From: Capillimicrobium parvum
GTDB taxonomy: Bacteria; Actinomycetota; Thermoleophilia; Solirubrobacterales; Solirubrobacteraceae
Length of the DNA stretch: 64,000 nt
Reading direction: 5' to 3'
Assembly: GCF_021172045.1 (NCBI RefSeq)
Contig: NZ_CP087164.1
Location: forward strand, 2,232,001-2,296,000
Position 1 is the first letter of the stretch; each line of letters starts with the position of its first letter. The position numbers and the translations under genes were made by a program. Positions 44,278 to 53,637 of the stretch are shown here, in pieces. The notes beneath the pieces were generated by a model that saw only the letters and a list, made by a program, of their open reading frames with translations, was not told where the DNA came from and ran no database searches.

Positions 44278-45485
44278 CGAGCCTGTCCGGCTCCGGCTCC
44301 GGCTCCCGGGCCTCGGCGGACACGGCCACCGTGCCCGGAGACCCGGCCGCGACCCCGACCGGCCCGGCGCTGCCCTGCGGACCTTGCCTGCGCCGCACGT
44401 GGCTCGTCGGCGAGCTCTCCGGCCGCATCGAGCTCGCACGCCGGGCCGGGACGAGCCGGCTCAAGCTGCTGCTGGCGCTCGATGACGAGGACCTGCTCAG
44501 CGCGGTCGGCGCCGCGCCGGGCACCGCTGCGCGCCACCGCAACTACGAGCCGAGCGAGGGGCGCGCCGCGGCGGCCCGGGCCGGCGTGACCGTCGTCTGC
44601 CGCCACGACCCTCGCTATCCCGCTGCGTTGCGCGACATGGCGGACGCGCCGGCCGCCCTCCACGTCGCCGGGTCGGTCGACCGGCTCGTGGAGCTCACGG
44701 GCGCCGCCCGGCCGGCGGTGGCCGTCGTCGGGGCCCGACGGGCCTCCGCGTACGGACTCGAGGTCGCGCGCGGGCTGGGCCGCGGGCTGGCCTGCGCCGA
44801 CGTGACCGTCGTCAGCGGTCTCGCGCTCGGCATCGACTCCGCCGCGCACGCCGGCGCTCTCGACGTCGACGGGCCGACCATCGCGGTGCTCGGCGGCGGC
44901 GCGGAGCGGCCCTACCCGGCGAGCAAGCGCCGGATCTACGAGGCGATCCGCGCGACGGCCTGCGTCGTCAGCGAGATGCCGCCCGGAGGGGCCGTTCACC
45001 GGTGGTGCTTCCCGGCACGCAACCGGATCATCGCCGCGCTCGCACGAGTGACCGTCGTCGTGGAGGGCGCCGAGCGTTCGGGCTCGCTGATCACCGCCGA
45101 GTTCGCCCATGACCTGGGGCGCGAGGTGGGGGCGGTGCCCGGCCAGGTCACGTCGCCGCTCGCGCGTGGGCCCAACGCGCTCCTGGCCGATGGGGCGCAC
45201 GTGATCCGGGGGCCGGAGGACGCGCTGGACGTGGCGTGCGGCGTGGGGGAGTGGCGTCAGCGCCCCGGTGCGCCGGCGGTGCCCGCGGTCCTGCAGCGGC
45301 TGCACGACGCCGTCGCCGCGGGGGCGCAGACGCCCGAGATGCTGACGCGGCGGGGCTTCAGCGCCGCGGCGGCGTTCGCCGGCCTCGCGGAGCTCGAGCA
45401 GCTCGGGCACGTCCGGCGCACCGCCGCCGGGCGATACGTCGCCACGCTGCCGGCGCGCGACTCAGCCGGGCAGGGGCGCTCGTAG
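44274..45485 (+). CDS. dprA: DNA processing protein DprA
   Basis: A 403-residue DprA that loads RecA on incoming single strands. The Rossmann core has [53 protein letters not shown] and [22 protein letters not shown]-terminal winged-helix ([20 protein letters not shown]) resembles the DprA DML1 domain. The N-terminus adds a Ser/Gly/Thr-rich leader and a Cys pair CGPC not seen in most DprAs. Confidence 0.95.
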   Translation: MTSLSGSGSGSRASADTATVPGDPAATPTGPALPCGPCLRRTWLVGELSGRIELARRAGTSRLKLLLALDDEDLLSAVGAAPGTAARHRNYEPSEGRAAAARAGVTVVCRHDPRYPAALRDMADAPAALHVAGSVDRLVELTGAARPAVAVVGARRASAYGLEVARGLGRGLACADVTVVSGLALGIDSAAHAGALDVDGPTIAVLGGGAERPYPASKRRIYEAIRATACVVSEMPPGGAVHRWCFPARNRIIAALARVTVVVEGAERSGSLITAEFAHDLGREVGAVPGQVTSPLARGPNALLADGAHVIRGPEDALDVACGVGEWRQRPGAPAVPAVLQRLHDAVAAGAQTPEMLTRRGFSAAAAFAGLAELEQLGHVRRTAAGRYVATLPARDSAGQGRS

Positions 45486-45488
45486 TCT
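45483..45488 (+). promoter_or_regulatory. -10-like TAGTCT for thiD
   Basis: TAGTCT overlaps the dprA stop and lies 10 bases before the thiD ATG. Confidence 0.42.
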
Positions 45489-45498
45489 GGATGCGCGC

Positions 45499-46284
45499 AT
45501 GACCATTCCCTGTGTCCTCTCCATCGCCGGCTCCGACTCGGGCGGCGGCGCCGGCATCCAGGCCGACCTCAAGGCGTTCGCCCGCTCGGGCGTGCACGGC
45601 ATGACCGCGATCACCGCCATCACCGCGCAGAACACCGTCGAGGTGCGGGCGGTCGAGGCGGTCTCGCCCGGCATGATCAAGGCCCAGATCGCCGCCGTCG
45701 CCGACGATCTCGGCGTCGACGCCGTCAAGATCGGCATGCTCGGCAGCGTGGCCACGATCGAGGCCGTCGCCGAGGCGCTCGGGCGCCTGCCCGCGGGCAC
45801 GCCGATCGTCCTCGATCCCGTGATGGTCGCGGAGTCCGGCGGGCGCCTGCTCGACGTCGACGCGGAGGAGTCGCTGCGAGAGCGGATCGTGCCGCTCGTC
45901 ACCGTCGTCACGCCGAACGTCGCGGAATCACGGGTGCTGGCCCGTGCGGGGGAGGACGTCCCCCTCGAGGAGGTGGCGCGCCGCATCCACGCGCTGGGAC
46001 CCGGCGCCGTGATCGTCACCGGTGGCCATCGCGAGGAGGCGTCCGACCTGCTCTTCGACGGAGAGCGCTTCGAGAGCATCCCGGGCGAACGGCATCCGGG
46101 GGGCGCCGCGCACGGATCGGGTTGCACGCACTCCGCGACCCTGGCCGCGCAGCTCGCCAAGGGCCGCAGCCTGATGGAGGCCGCGACCGCCGCGCGGGAG
46201 ATCGCCGGCGCCGCCGTTCGCGACGGGCTGCGCGAGGTCGGCGCGGGAGCCGGACCCGTCAACGTGCTCGGGCTGAGGAGTTGA
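45499..46284 (+). CDS. thiD: Hydroxymethylpyrimidine (phosphate) kinase
   Basis: A 261-residue ribokinase-fold enzyme that phosphorylates HMP and HMP-P in thiamine synthesis. It has [42 protein letters not shown] and the anion-hole region [17 protein letters not shown] (Cys in place of the usual motif Asp neighbour is normal in ThiD). No other thiamine gene is near, and no TPP riboswitch was seen in the 13-base gap. Confidence 0.93.
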   Translation: MTIPCVLSIAGSDSGGGAGIQADLKAFARSGVHGMTAITAITAQNTVEVRAVEAVSPGMIKAQIAAVADDLGVDAVKIGMLGSVATIEAVAEALGRLPAGTPIVLDPVMVAESGGRLLDVDAEESLRERIVPLVTVVTPNVAESRVLARAGEDVPLEEVARRIHALGPGAVIVTGGHREEASDLLFDGERFESIPGERHPGGAAHGSGCTHSATLAAQLAKGRSLMEAATAAREIAGAAVRDGLREVGAGAGPVNVLGLRS

Positions 46285-46322
46285 CGTGCGCCCCGCCTGT
46301 CGTTCCCGATCCGGCCCTTTGT

Positions 46323-46328
46323 CATAAT
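46323..46328 (+). promoter_or_regulatory. -10-like CATAAT
   Basis: CATAAT, one base from the general bacterial consensus, lies 10 bases before the ATG at 46339 in an AT-rich patch. Confidence 0.4.
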
Positions 46329-46338
46329 CGCGCGAGGG

Positions 46339-46587
46339 ATGAAGCTTCTGCGCATGAAGCCCGGTCACGGTGAGGTCCTCCTCGCGGAGGGAGACGTCGA
46401 CGTCCCCGACCAGGAGCGCGACCTCATCGAGGCGTTCCGCGAGCAGCTCGACCAGGGGATGTGGGCCGCGGTGCCCACGGGACGCACCGGCGGCCGGCGC
46501 GAGGCGCAGATGGTGCGGTCGTTCGGTGAGGTGCCGCGCGACGCCGAGCGCGTGATCTTCTTCCCCAAGGCCGCCGGCGGGGCATGA
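46339..46587 (+). CDS. Small conserved-looking protein of unknown function
   Basis: An 82-residue protein with strands and one helix ([20 protein letters not shown]) and a C-terminal [17 protein letters not shown]. It has no membrane segment and no known motif. The good -10 spacing and GC-ending codons suggest that it is real. Confidence 0.6.
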   Translation: MKLLRMKPGHGEVLLAEGDVDVPDQERDLIEAFREQLDQGMWAAVPTGRTGGRREAQMVRSFGEVPRDAERVIFFPKAAGGA

Positions 46588-46642
46588 TGAGCGACATGCG
46601 CCCCCGGCCGGCACGGACCGTGGCGGACCACGGGGATCGCGC

Positions 46643-47269
46643 ATGCTGCTCGCTCTGAGCGCCACGGCGATCGTCGTCATCGCGCTCCTGTGGGAGGTGT
46701 GCTGGCCGGCGATGTCCGAGGCGATCGACCGCCACCGGGCCCGCCGGGCGCGGGTGCCCACGTTCGACTACGACCCCGGGCGCGAGCGGCGCGCCGAGCA
46801 GCGCGCCCGCGAGCTCCTGCGCTCGTGCGTCAACGAGGAGGAGTGGGACATGTATCGCGACCTCGGATTCGTCCGGGTGTGGGGCGGCATGGCCGACGGT
46901 CCCGAGCGCGGCGCCGCGCGTGACAGCCTCGCCGGCGCGCCGTACGCCTACCTGATCTACCCCCACAAGCCGATCGTCGCCTACCTGCCACAGACCCGCC
47001 GGCTGCTCAACGAGTACTGCGTCGTGTTCCCCGACGAGTCCAGGCCGTACGGCTCGCCGCGGCTGCCCGACTCCGACGACGTGCTCGCGAAGTGGATGGC
47101 CCTCACCGGCGACGAGGAGCGTCTCATCGCCGAGGCCAACATGCACCTGCCGGGCCGCCAGGTCGATCCGCAGCAGGTCAAGCGCGACCTGTGGCGGTTG
47201 TCGGAATGGGAGCGCCAGCGCGCCGCCCGGGAGCGGCGGACCGGCCACGGTAGTGTTTCCGCGCCGTGA
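46643..47269 (+). CDS. Unknown protein with one N-terminal membrane helix
   Basis: A 208-residue protein. Residues 2-22 form a membrane anchor (LLALSATAIVVIALLWEVCW). A charged helix (GRERRAEQRARELLRSC) and a compact domain with VNEEEWDMYRDLGFVRVWGG and AYLIYPHKPIVAYLPQTRRL follow. The stop overlaps the ilvD GTG. No catalytic motif is recognised. Its position 5' of ilvD suggests shared transcription, although ilvD has its own -10. Confidence 0.6.
   Translation: MLLALSATAIVVIALLWEVCWPAMSEAIDRHRARRARVPTFDYDPGRERRAEQRARELLRSCVNEEEWDMYRDLGFVRVWGGMADGPERGAARDSLAGAPYAYLIYPHKPIVAYLPQTRRLLNEYCVVFPDESRPYGSPRLPDSDDVLAKWMALTGDEERLIAEANMHLPGRQVDPQQVKRDLWRLSEWERQRAARERRTGHGSVSAP
47251..47256 (+). promoter_or_regulatory. 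-10-like TAGTGT for ilvD
   Basis: TAGTGT lies 9 bases before the ilvD GTG, inside the end of the previous gene. Confidence 0.4.
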
Positions 47270-48981
47270 GCTCCTCCCGGAACGGCTTCGACCTCAAGCA
47301 CCGCTCCCGCGCCCTTACCGAGGGGCCTGAGCGCGCGCCCGCGCGCGCCTACCTGAAGGGCATCGGCTACGACGACGAGGCTCTGGGCAAGCCGATCATC
47401 GGCGTCGCCTCGACGTGGATCGAGACGATGCCCTGCAACTTCCACCTGCGCGCGCTGGCGGCGAAGATCAAGGACGGGATCCGCGCCGCCGGCGGCACGC
47501 CGATGGAGTTCAACACCGTCGCGATCTCCGACGGCATCACGATGGGCACGTCGGGCATGAAGACGAGCCTGGTCAGCCGCGAGGTGATCGCGGACTCGAT
47601 CGAGCTGGTCAGCCGCGGCCACCTGTTCGACGCCGTCATCGCGCTCAGCGGCTGCGACAAGACCATCCCGGGAACGGTCATGGCGCTCGCGCGGCTCGAC
47701 GTGCCGAGCGTCATGTTCTACGGCGGCTCCATCGCGCCCGGGCGCTTCCGCGGCCGCGACGTGACGATCATCGACGTGTTCGAGGCGGTCGGGGCGCACG
47801 CCGCGGGCAAGATGACCGACGAGGAGCTGGCCGAGATCGAGTCGGTCGCCAGCCCCGGCGCCGGCGCGTGCGGCGGCCAGTTCACCGCGAACACCATGGC
47901 GATGGCCTTCGAGATGATGGGCATCAGCCCGATGGGCCCCTCGGCGGTGCCCGCCCAGGAGCCCACCAAGGGCGAGGCGGCGTTCGAGGCGGGCCGGCTG
48001 GTCATGGACGTCCTGCGGGCCGGCCTGCGCCCGCGCGACCTCATCACCCGCGAGTCGCTGGAGAACGCGATCGCCGCGGTCACGGCCAGCGGCGGGTCGA
48101 CCAACGGCGTCCTGCACCTTCTCGCCGTCGCGACCGAGATGGGCGTCGAGCTCGACATCGACGACTTCGACCGCATCTCGGAGCGCACCCCGTTCATCTG
48201 CGATCTGAGTCCCGGCGGGAAGTACACCGCGGTCGACATGTACCACGCGGGCGGCACCGCCGTGCTGGCGAAGCGGCTCAAGGATCTCGGCGTGCTGCAC
48301 GTGGATGCGCCCACGGTCGTCGGCAAGACGGTCGGGCAGCTCGCCGACGAGGCGGTCGAGACCCCGGGCCAGAAGGTCGTCCTGCCGCTCGACGCCGAAC
48401 CGCTCAGCGCGACCGGCGGCCTCGCCATCCTGCGCGGCAACCTCGCTCCCGACGGTGCGGTCGTCAAGCTGGCCGGCCACCACCGCCGCCACCACACCGG
48501 TCCCGCCCGCGTCTTCGAGGGCGAGGAGGCGGCGATGGACGCGGTCACCCACGGTCGCATCCAGCCGGGCGACGTCGTCGTCATCCGCAACGAGGGCCCC
48601 GTCGGCGGCCCCGGCATGCGCGAGATGCTCGCGGTCACCGGCGCGATCAACGGCGCGGGCCTCGGTGAGCAGGTCGCGCTGATGACCGACGGCCGGTTCT
48701 CCGGTGCCACGCACGGCTTCACCGTCGGTCACGTCGCCCCGGAGGCGGCGCGCGGCGGCCCGATCGCCGCCGTCCACGAGGGCGACGAGATCACCATCGA
48801 CGTCGACAACCGGCGCATCGACGTCGCCCTCTCCGACGAGGAGATCGCCGCTCGCGTCGCCGCCTACGACGCCCCGGTCAGCCCCGACAGCACCGGCGTC
48901 CTCGCGAAGTACGCGGCGCTCGTCTCGAGCGCCAGCGCCGGGGCGGTCACGCGCGTCGACCGCGCGCCCACCCAGGTCTGA
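47266..48981 (+). CDS. ilvD: Dihydroxy-acid dehydratase
   Basis: A 571-residue IlvD, the third common step of branched-chain amino acid synthesis, which makes 2-oxo acids. Iron-sulfur Cys residues are in TMPCNFHLRAL, ALSGCDKTIPG and AGACGGQFTANTMAM. GSTNGVLHLLAVA and DGRFSGATHGFTVGH are conserved substrate and metal motifs. The normal K-L-A-G is followed by an unusual His-rich HHRRHHTGPARVF stretch. GTG 47266 overlaps the previous TGA. Confidence 0.96.
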   Translation: MSSSRNGFDLKHRSRALTEGPERAPARAYLKGIGYDDEALGKPIIGVASTWIETMPCNFHLRALAAKIKDGIRAAGGTPMEFNTVAISDGITMGTSGMKTSLVSREVIADSIELVSRGHLFDAVIALSGCDKTIPGTVMALARLDVPSVMFYGGSIAPGRFRGRDVTIIDVFEAVGAHAAGKMTDEELAEIESVASPGAGACGGQFTANTMAMAFEMMGISPMGPSAVPAQEPTKGEAAFEAGRLVMDVLRAGLRPRDLITRESLENAIAAVTASGGSTNGVLHLLAVATEMGVELDIDDFDRISERTPFICDLSPGGKYTAVDMYHAGGTAVLAKRLKDLGVLHVDAPTVVGKTVGQLADEAVETPGQKVVLPLDAEPLSATGGLAILRGNLAPDGAVVKLAGHHRRHHTGPARVFEGEEAAMDAVTHGRIQPGDVVVIRNEGPVGGPGMREMLAVTGAINGAGLGEQVALMTDGRFSGATHGFTVGHVAPEAARGGPIAAVHEGDEITIDVDNRRIDVALSDEEIAARVAAYDAPVSPDSTGVLAKYAALVSSASAGAVTRVDRAPTQV

Positions 48982-48995
48982 GCCGCCACGCCGAA

Positions 48996-49015
48996 CCGCC
49001 CGGCCACGCGGGCGG
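48996..49015 (+). terminator. Hairpin between ilvD and hydrolase genes
   Basis: CCGCCCG and CGGGCGG form a perfect 7-bp stem with a 6-base loop, 14 bases after the ilvD stop. No U-tract follows, as often in GC-rich genomes. Placed between convergent genes, it could end transcripts from both sides. Confidence 0.45.
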
Positions 49016-49062
49016 GTGGGTCCGGAGGACTCCCGGTGCATGCCGGAGCGGGGGTGGCGGCT

Positions 49063-49983
49063 TCAGTCGCCCGCCGGCGCGGCGGCCGGCGATGTCTCGT
49101 CGACCTCCTCGCCCGGAGCCTCGGCCAGGAAGTCGCCGAGCAGCTCGTTGAAGCGCTCGGGCCGCTCGAGCATCGCGACGTGGCCGGTGTCGTCCCAGAT
49201 CACCTTGCGGGCGTCCGGGATGAGCTCCTCGAACACGTCGGCGTCGCGCACGGGGACGATGAGGTCCTGCCGGCCCCACACGATGAGGGTCGGGCAGGCG
49301 ATCTCCGGCAGCCGGTGGCGGATCGGGTAGTCGCTCAGCGCGTCGAGGGCGCCGATGAACCCGGGCGTTCCCATTCCGGTGATCTGCTCGTAGGCCAGCT
49401 TCGGCGACAGCTGCTCGGGATGGCGCACGGCGAGCCCCATTGCCGCTCGCCGCAGCCGCGGCCGCCGGGCCAGCGCGGCGGCCCGCGCAAGCACGAGCCC
49501 GGTCATGTAGGTGCCGATCGCCTCCGCGCGGTAGAGCAGCTGCAGGGCCGAGTCGATGCGCTGGTCGGCCGCCGAGATCCCCGCGGCCGAGACGAGCACG
49601 AGGCGCTCGACGCGCGCCGGCGACTGGATCGCCAGCTCGGTGCCGATGAAGCCGCCCATCGAGTTGCCGACGACCGCGGCGGCCGAGACCTCCAGCTCGT
49701 CGCAGAGGGCCTCGACCCACCGCCCGTAGCCCGGGATCGTGATCTTGTCGGCGGGCATCTCCGAGTGCCCGAACCCCGGCAGGTCGACCGCGATCGCCCG
49801 ATGGCCGGCCTCGGCGAGCACGGGCAGCTGCTCGAGCCAGTTGCGCCACGAGCCTCCGAGCCCGTGGATGAACAGCACGGGGTCGCCGTCGGCCGGCCCG
49901 ATCTCGACCACGTTGGCCCAGCGGTCGTGCACGCGCAGCCACCGCTCATGCCGGCTCCAGTCGATGCTCCACCATGGCGTCAA
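49063..49983 (-). CDS. Alpha/beta hydrolase
   Basis: A 306-residue hydrolase. The oxyanion segment FIHGLGGSWRNWL, nucleophile GNSMGGFIG, acid WGRQDLIVPVRD and His in DTGHVAMLERPERFNELL form a complete triad. The longer open frame reaches back across the start of the divergent gene, which is unlikely. TTG 49983 is preferred because TATCCT lies exactly 10 bases upstream. The substrate is unknown; esters or epoxides are possible. Confidence 0.88.
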   Translation of the reverse strand: MTPWWSIDWSRHERWLRVHDRWANVVEIGPADGDPVLFIHGLGGSWRNWLEQLPVLAEAGHRAIAVDLPGFGHSEMPADKITIPGYGRWVEALCDELEVSAAAVVGNSMGGFIGTELAIQSPARVERLVLVSAAGISAADQRIDSALQLLYRAEAIGTYMTGLVLARAAALARRPRLRRAAMGLAVRHPEQLSPKLAYEQITGMGTPGFIGALDALSDYPIRHRLPEIACPTLIVWGRQDLIVPVRDADVFEELIPDARKVIWDDTGHVAMLERPERFNELLGDFLAEAPGEEVDETSPAAAPAGD

Positions 49984-49992
49984 ACGGCGACC

Positions 49993-49999
49993 TAGGATA
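49993..49999. promoter_or_regulatory. Symmetric -10 serving both directions
   Basis: TAGGATA reads TAGGAT on plus, 10 bases before GTG 50009, and TATCCT on minus, 10 bases before TTG 49983. The two elements share six bases, so initiation in each direction should compete. Confidence 0.5.
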
Positions 50000-50008
50000 T
50001 GCGACCCA

Positions 50009-50575
50009 GTGCGCATCGCGATCGACATCGACTCGACCCTCCACCACTATTGGGACGTCCTCTCCGACGCCGCCCGCCGCCGGTTCGGCATCGACCTGCC
50101 CTACGAGCAGCAGTTCGACTGGGGCATCACCCGGCTGAAGCCCAGGCAGCTCGAGGTCTGCATCGCCGAGACCCACACCGACGACGCGATCCTCGCGGGC
50201 GAGCCGTACCCGGGCGCGGTGGAGGTCGTCACCCGCTGGCACGACGCCGGCCACTTCATCCACATCACGAGCCATCGCCAGCAGCACGCCCACGAGGCCA
50301 CCGAGGCCTGGCTGCGCAAGATCGGCCTGCCCTTCGACGAGCTGTACTGCTCGTTCGACAAGGTCGCGCGCTGTCGCGAGATCGCCATCGACGTGCTCGT
50401 CGACGACTCGCCGGTGAACATCGCCCGCGCCGTCGACGTGGGCATCATCGCGGCGACGCTGCGCCACCCGTGGAACATCGACGTCTGCGAGGAGGAGGAC
50501 GTGCTGTGCGCCGACGACTGGCCGGGCCTCGACCGCGCGCTCGAGCCCGTGCTGAGCGCGACCGCCCCCGGGTAG
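50009..50575 (+). CDS. HAD-family 5'-nucleotidase-like phosphatase
   Basis: A 188-residue HAD protein. The catalytic motif is IAIDIDSTLHHYWDV (DxD-S/T), then ITSHRQQHAHEATEAWL, and the acidic motif DVLVDDSPVNIARA. This layout resembles 5'(3')-deoxyribonucleotidase-like NT5C proteins. GTG 50009 starts immediately before the conserved strand and is the only possible start that keeps it. Confidence 0.8.
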   Translation: MRIAIDIDSTLHHYWDVLSDAARRRFGIDLPYEQQFDWGITRLKPRQLEVCIAETHTDDAILAGEPYPGAVEVVTRWHDAGHFIHITSHRQQHAHEATEAWLRKIGLPFDELYCSFDKVARCREIAIDVLVDDSPVNIARAVDVGIIAATLRHPWNIDVCEEEDVLCADDWPGLDRALEPVLSATAPG

Positions 50576-50585
50576 CACGTACCGG

Positions 50586-51443
50586 ATGACCGACGAGACC
50601 GCCGCCGCCCTGACGCCCGCCGGCCGGCGCGATCTGCTGCCCGCCATCGAGCCCGAGCGCACGCTCGACGACTGGGGCTGCTCGGAGCGGATCGAAGGCC
50701 TCTTCGACCAGACGGTCTACGAGTTCTACTACCGGATCTGGTTTCGCTGCGAGGTCGAGGGCGTCGAGAACGTCCCGTCCACCGGCGGCGCGCTGCTTGT
50801 CTCCAACCACGCCGGCGCCCTGCCGCCCGACGCCGCGATGATCACCAAGGCGATCAAGGAGGAGCACCCGCACCCGCGCCTGGTGCGCCCCCTCGTCGAG
50901 CACTTCTTCAAGGGCTATCCCGGCTTCTCGATGCTCGCGCCGAAGATCGGTGCCGTCCCGGCCCACCCGGCCAACGTCCACCGCCTGCTCGCGGACGAGG
51001 GGCAGCTCGCCCTCGTCTTCCCCGAGGGCCGCAAGGGCTCCGAGAAGCTCTTCAAGGACCGGTACCGCCTGCGCCGCTTCGGCCGCGGCGGCTTCGTCGA
51101 ATCGGCCATGCGCGCCGCCGTGCCGATCGTGCCGATCGCCCTCGTCGGCGCCGAGGAGGCGCAGCCGATCTTCGCCCACGTCGGCGTCTTCCAGAAGCTC
51201 ACGCGCCTCATCTACTTCCCGATCACCCCGACGTTCCCGTGGCTGGGTCCGCTGGCGCTGGCCGGCTACCTGCCGGCGAAGTTCAAGATCCGCTTCCTCG
51301 AGCCGGTGCGCACGGACGACATGGGCGCGGCGCCGTGGGAGGACGAGGGCCTCGTCCAGGAGGTCGCCCAGGAGATCCGCGCGCGCATCCAGGAGGAGCT
51401 CATCGACATGCTCGGCCGGCGCCGCAGCGTCTGGCTCGGGTGA
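50586..51443 (+). CDS. PlsC-type acyltransferase
   Basis: A 285-residue acyltransferase with the catalytic block NHAGALPPDAAM (H-x4-D-like) and the glycerol-3-phosphate-binding FPEGRKGSEKLFKDRY. It lacks long membrane helices. It probably acylates a glycerol or glycolipid acceptor. It is followed within 5 bases by an epimerase-like gene, and this pair commonly occurs in actinobacteria as an uncharacterised lipid module. Confidence 0.88.
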   Translation: MTDETAAALTPAGRRDLLPAIEPERTLDDWGCSERIEGLFDQTVYEFYYRIWFRCEVEGVENVPSTGGALLVSNHAGALPPDAAMITKAIKEEHPHPRLVRPLVEHFFKGYPGFSMLAPKIGAVPAHPANVHRLLADEGQLALVFPEGRKGSEKLFKDRYRLRRFGRGGFVESAMRAAVPIVPIALVGAEEAQPIFAHVGVFQKLTRLIYFPITPTFPWLGPLALAGYLPAKFKIRFLEPVRTDDMGAAPWEDEGLVQEVAQEIRARIQEELIDMLGRRRSVWLG

Positions 51444-51448
51444 GGCGG

Positions 51449-52519
51449 ATGGCGAGCCGCCGCATCCTCATCACCGGGCTGAGCACCTACTGGGGCGGGC
51501 GCCTGGCCCAGGCGCTGGAGGACGATGACGAGGTCGAGGCGATCATCGGCATCGACCGCACCCCGCCGAAGGTCGAGCTCGACCGCACCGAGTTCGTCCA
51601 GGTCGCCGACCACCACACGCTCATCCGCCGCATCGTCCAGGGCGCCGAGATCGACACGGTCGTCGACACGCGCCTCGTCACCGACTCGAGCCTGACGAGT
51701 CCGCGCAAGGCCCACGAGAACAACGTCATCGGCACGATGAACATCCTCGCCGCGTGCAGCGGGGCGGACACGACGGTCAAGAAGGTCGTCTTCCGCTCGT
51801 CGGCCGACTTCTACGGCGCCGAGCAGGACGACCCTGCCTTCTTCACCGAGGACATGCGCCGCCCGCACCCGGCCCGGACCCCGATCGAGCGCGACATCGT
51901 CGAGGCCGAGCGCGCCGTCGCCGACTTCGCGGCCAAGCACCCGGACTCGACCGTCACCGTACTGCGCTTCGCGCACGGCCTCGGCCCGGAGCTGCGCACC
52001 TCATACAGCCGGCTGCTCGGCCTGCCCGCCGTGCCGATGATCCTCGGCTTCGACCCCCGCTGGCAGTTCGTCCACGAGGACGACATCGCCGGCGCGCTCC
52101 ACCACGCGGTCACCCATGAGCTGCCCGGCATCTACAACGTCGCCGCCGACGGCGTCCTGGCGCTCTCCGAGATCGCGGGGCTGCTCGGCAAGCCGCTGCT
52201 GCCGGTCCTGCCGCCGTGGGGCACCGAGCTCGCGCTGCCCATCGCGCGGCGCCTCGGCGTGCACATCGTGCCCGAGATGGTCAACCACCTGCGCTTCGGC
52301 CAGGGGCTCGACAACCGGCGCCTGAAGGCCACCGGCTACCGCCTGCGCTACACGACCCGCGAGACCGTCGAGAAGCTCCGCGAGCACCAGCGCGTCGAAC
52401 CGCTGCTGCGCGACCGGTCGGGCCAGTACCGCTACGAGCGCGAGGTCGAGGATTTCCTGCGCCGCAGCCCGAGCGTGCGCCGCGAGACCGAGCGCGACGA
52501 GTCCGCAGGCGCCAACTGA
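51449..52519 (+). CDS. NAD-dependent epimerase/dehydratase family protein
   Basis: A 356-residue extended SDR. The Rossmann start ILITGLSTYWGGRLAQAL departs from GxxGxxG by having S-T-Y-W. The equivalent of YxxxK is not obvious, since the region KVVFRSSADFYGAEQDD carries the Ser and Tyr but the expected Lys is not visible. It may therefore bind a nucleotide without classic redox activity. The C-terminus is charged. It is close to the acyltransferase and may be co-transcribed with it. Confidence 0.75.
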   Translation: MASRRILITGLSTYWGGRLAQALEDDDEVEAIIGIDRTPPKVELDRTEFVQVADHHTLIRRIVQGAEIDTVVDTRLVTDSSLTSPRKAHENNVIGTMNILAACSGADTTVKKVVFRSSADFYGAEQDDPAFFTEDMRRPHPARTPIERDIVEAERAVADFAAKHPDSTVTVLRFAHGLGPELRTSYSRLLGLPAVPMILGFDPRWQFVHEDDIAGALHHAVTHELPGIYNVAADGVLALSEIAGLLGKPLLPVLPPWGTELALPIARRLGVHIVPEMVNHLRFGQGLDNRRLKATGYRLRYTTRETVEKLREHQRVEPLLRDRSGQYRYEREVEDFLRRSPSVRRETERDESAGAN

Positions 52520-52575
52520 CACACGCTGGTGTGAAGTTGCGGTTGCATGCCTTTCGTCAGCAGCTCCGGTTTAAC

Positions 52576-52581
52576 TATCCT
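52576..52581 (+). promoter_or_regulatory. -10-like TATCCT for the L,D-transpeptidase
   Basis: TATCCT lies 9 bases before the ATG at 52591, in an AT-rich stretch (GGTTTAACTATCCTG). Confidence 0.45.
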
Positions 52582-52590
52582 GACTTCGGG

Positions 52591-53637
52591 ATGCGCCGCC
52601 CACTTCTGATCGCCGCCGCCGCGATGCTGCTCGTCATCGTCGGTTTGGGCGTGGCGGTGGTCGTCCTCGACAACAAGGCCGAGGGCAAGATCGCCGACGG
52701 CGTGAAGGTCGGCAGCGTGGACGTGGGCGGGATGAAGGCCGAGCAGGCCAAGGCCAAGGTCCGCAAGCAGTTGCTCGCCCCGCTCGACGACCCGGTGGTC
52801 GTCCGCTACCACGGCGAGACCTGGAAGCTCACCGCCGCGAAGGCGAAGATCCGCGCCGACGTCGACGGCATGGTCGCCGAGGCCATGAAGCGCAGCGAGG
52901 GCGGCAACGCCGTCCAGCGCGCCTGGCGCGAGGCGACCGGCGGCGAGGTCAAGGCCACGATCCCCGCCGAGGTCACCTACTCGCGGCGGGCGGTCAACAA
53001 GCTCGTCAAGCGGATCGCCGCCCACGTGCAGCGGGACCCGAAGGACGCGAGCGTCACGTTCTCCTCGACGAGCCTCGGCGAGGTCAAGGGCAAGGACGGC
53101 GTCGCCCTCAAGGCCGCGGTGCTGCGCCGGCAGATCAACGACTCGATCACCACGCCCGGCGCGAAGCGGACGTTCAGAGCCAGGACGAAGGACGTCAAGC
53201 CAGAGATCACGACCGACGAGCTCGCCGAGAAGTACCCGGTGGTCCTCACGGTCGAGCGCGGCAGCTTCAAGCTGCACCTGTGGAAGAACCTCAAGCTGAC
53301 CAAGACCTACGACATCCGGGTCGGCCAGCAGGGGCTCGAGACGCCCGCCGGGCTCTACCACATCCAGAACAAGGCCGTGGACCCGGCCTGGAGCGTGCCT
53401 CACTCGGCGTGGACCGGCAGCCTCGCCGGCCAGGTCATCCCGGGCGGTGCGCCGAACAACCCCCTCAAGGCCCGGTGGATGGGCATCTTCGACGGGGCCG
53501 GCATCCACGGCATCGACCCCAGCGCGTACGGCACGATCGGCACCGCCGCCTCGCACGGCTGCGTCGGGATGCGCATCCCCGACGTCGAGGAGCTCTACGA
53601 CCAGGTGCCGGTCGGAGCTCCCATCTACATCGCCTGA
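52591..53637 (+). CDS. L,D-transpeptidase with PG-binding-type N-domain
   Basis: A 348-residue exported peptidoglycan cross-linking enzyme. An N-terminal membrane anchor (residues 6-26) is followed by a YoaR-like peptidoglycan-binding region (VDVGGMKAEQAKAKVRKQLL, VRYHGETWKLTAAKAK) and a YkuD domain with HGIDPSAYGTIGTAASHGCV containing the catalytic His and Cys. It makes 3-3 cross-links in the wall. The last codons PIYIA lie in the first unit of the 87-bp duplication. Confidence 0.92.
   Translation: MRRPLLIAAAAMLLVIVGLGVAVVVLDNKAEGKIADGVKVGSVDVGGMKAEQAKAKVRKQLLAPLDDPVVVRYHGETWKLTAAKAKIRADVDGMVAEAMKRSEGGNAVQRAWREATGGEVKATIPAEVTYSRRAVNKLVKRIAAHVQRDPKDASVTFSSTSLGEVKGKDGVALKAAVLRRQINDSITTPGAKRTFRARTKDVKPEITTDELAEKYPVVLTVERGSFKLHLWKNLKLTKTYDIRVGQQGLETPAGLYHIQNKAVDPAWSVPHSAWTGSLAGQVIPGGAPNNPLKARWMGIFDGAGIHGIDPSAYGTIGTAASHGCVGMRIPDVEELYDQVPVGAPIYIA

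Noticed and set aside
49063-50028. Longer hydrolase gene starting at 50028 or 50016
   Set aside because: It would overlap the start of the divergent gene and lacks a -10. The TTG at 49983 has the expected box.
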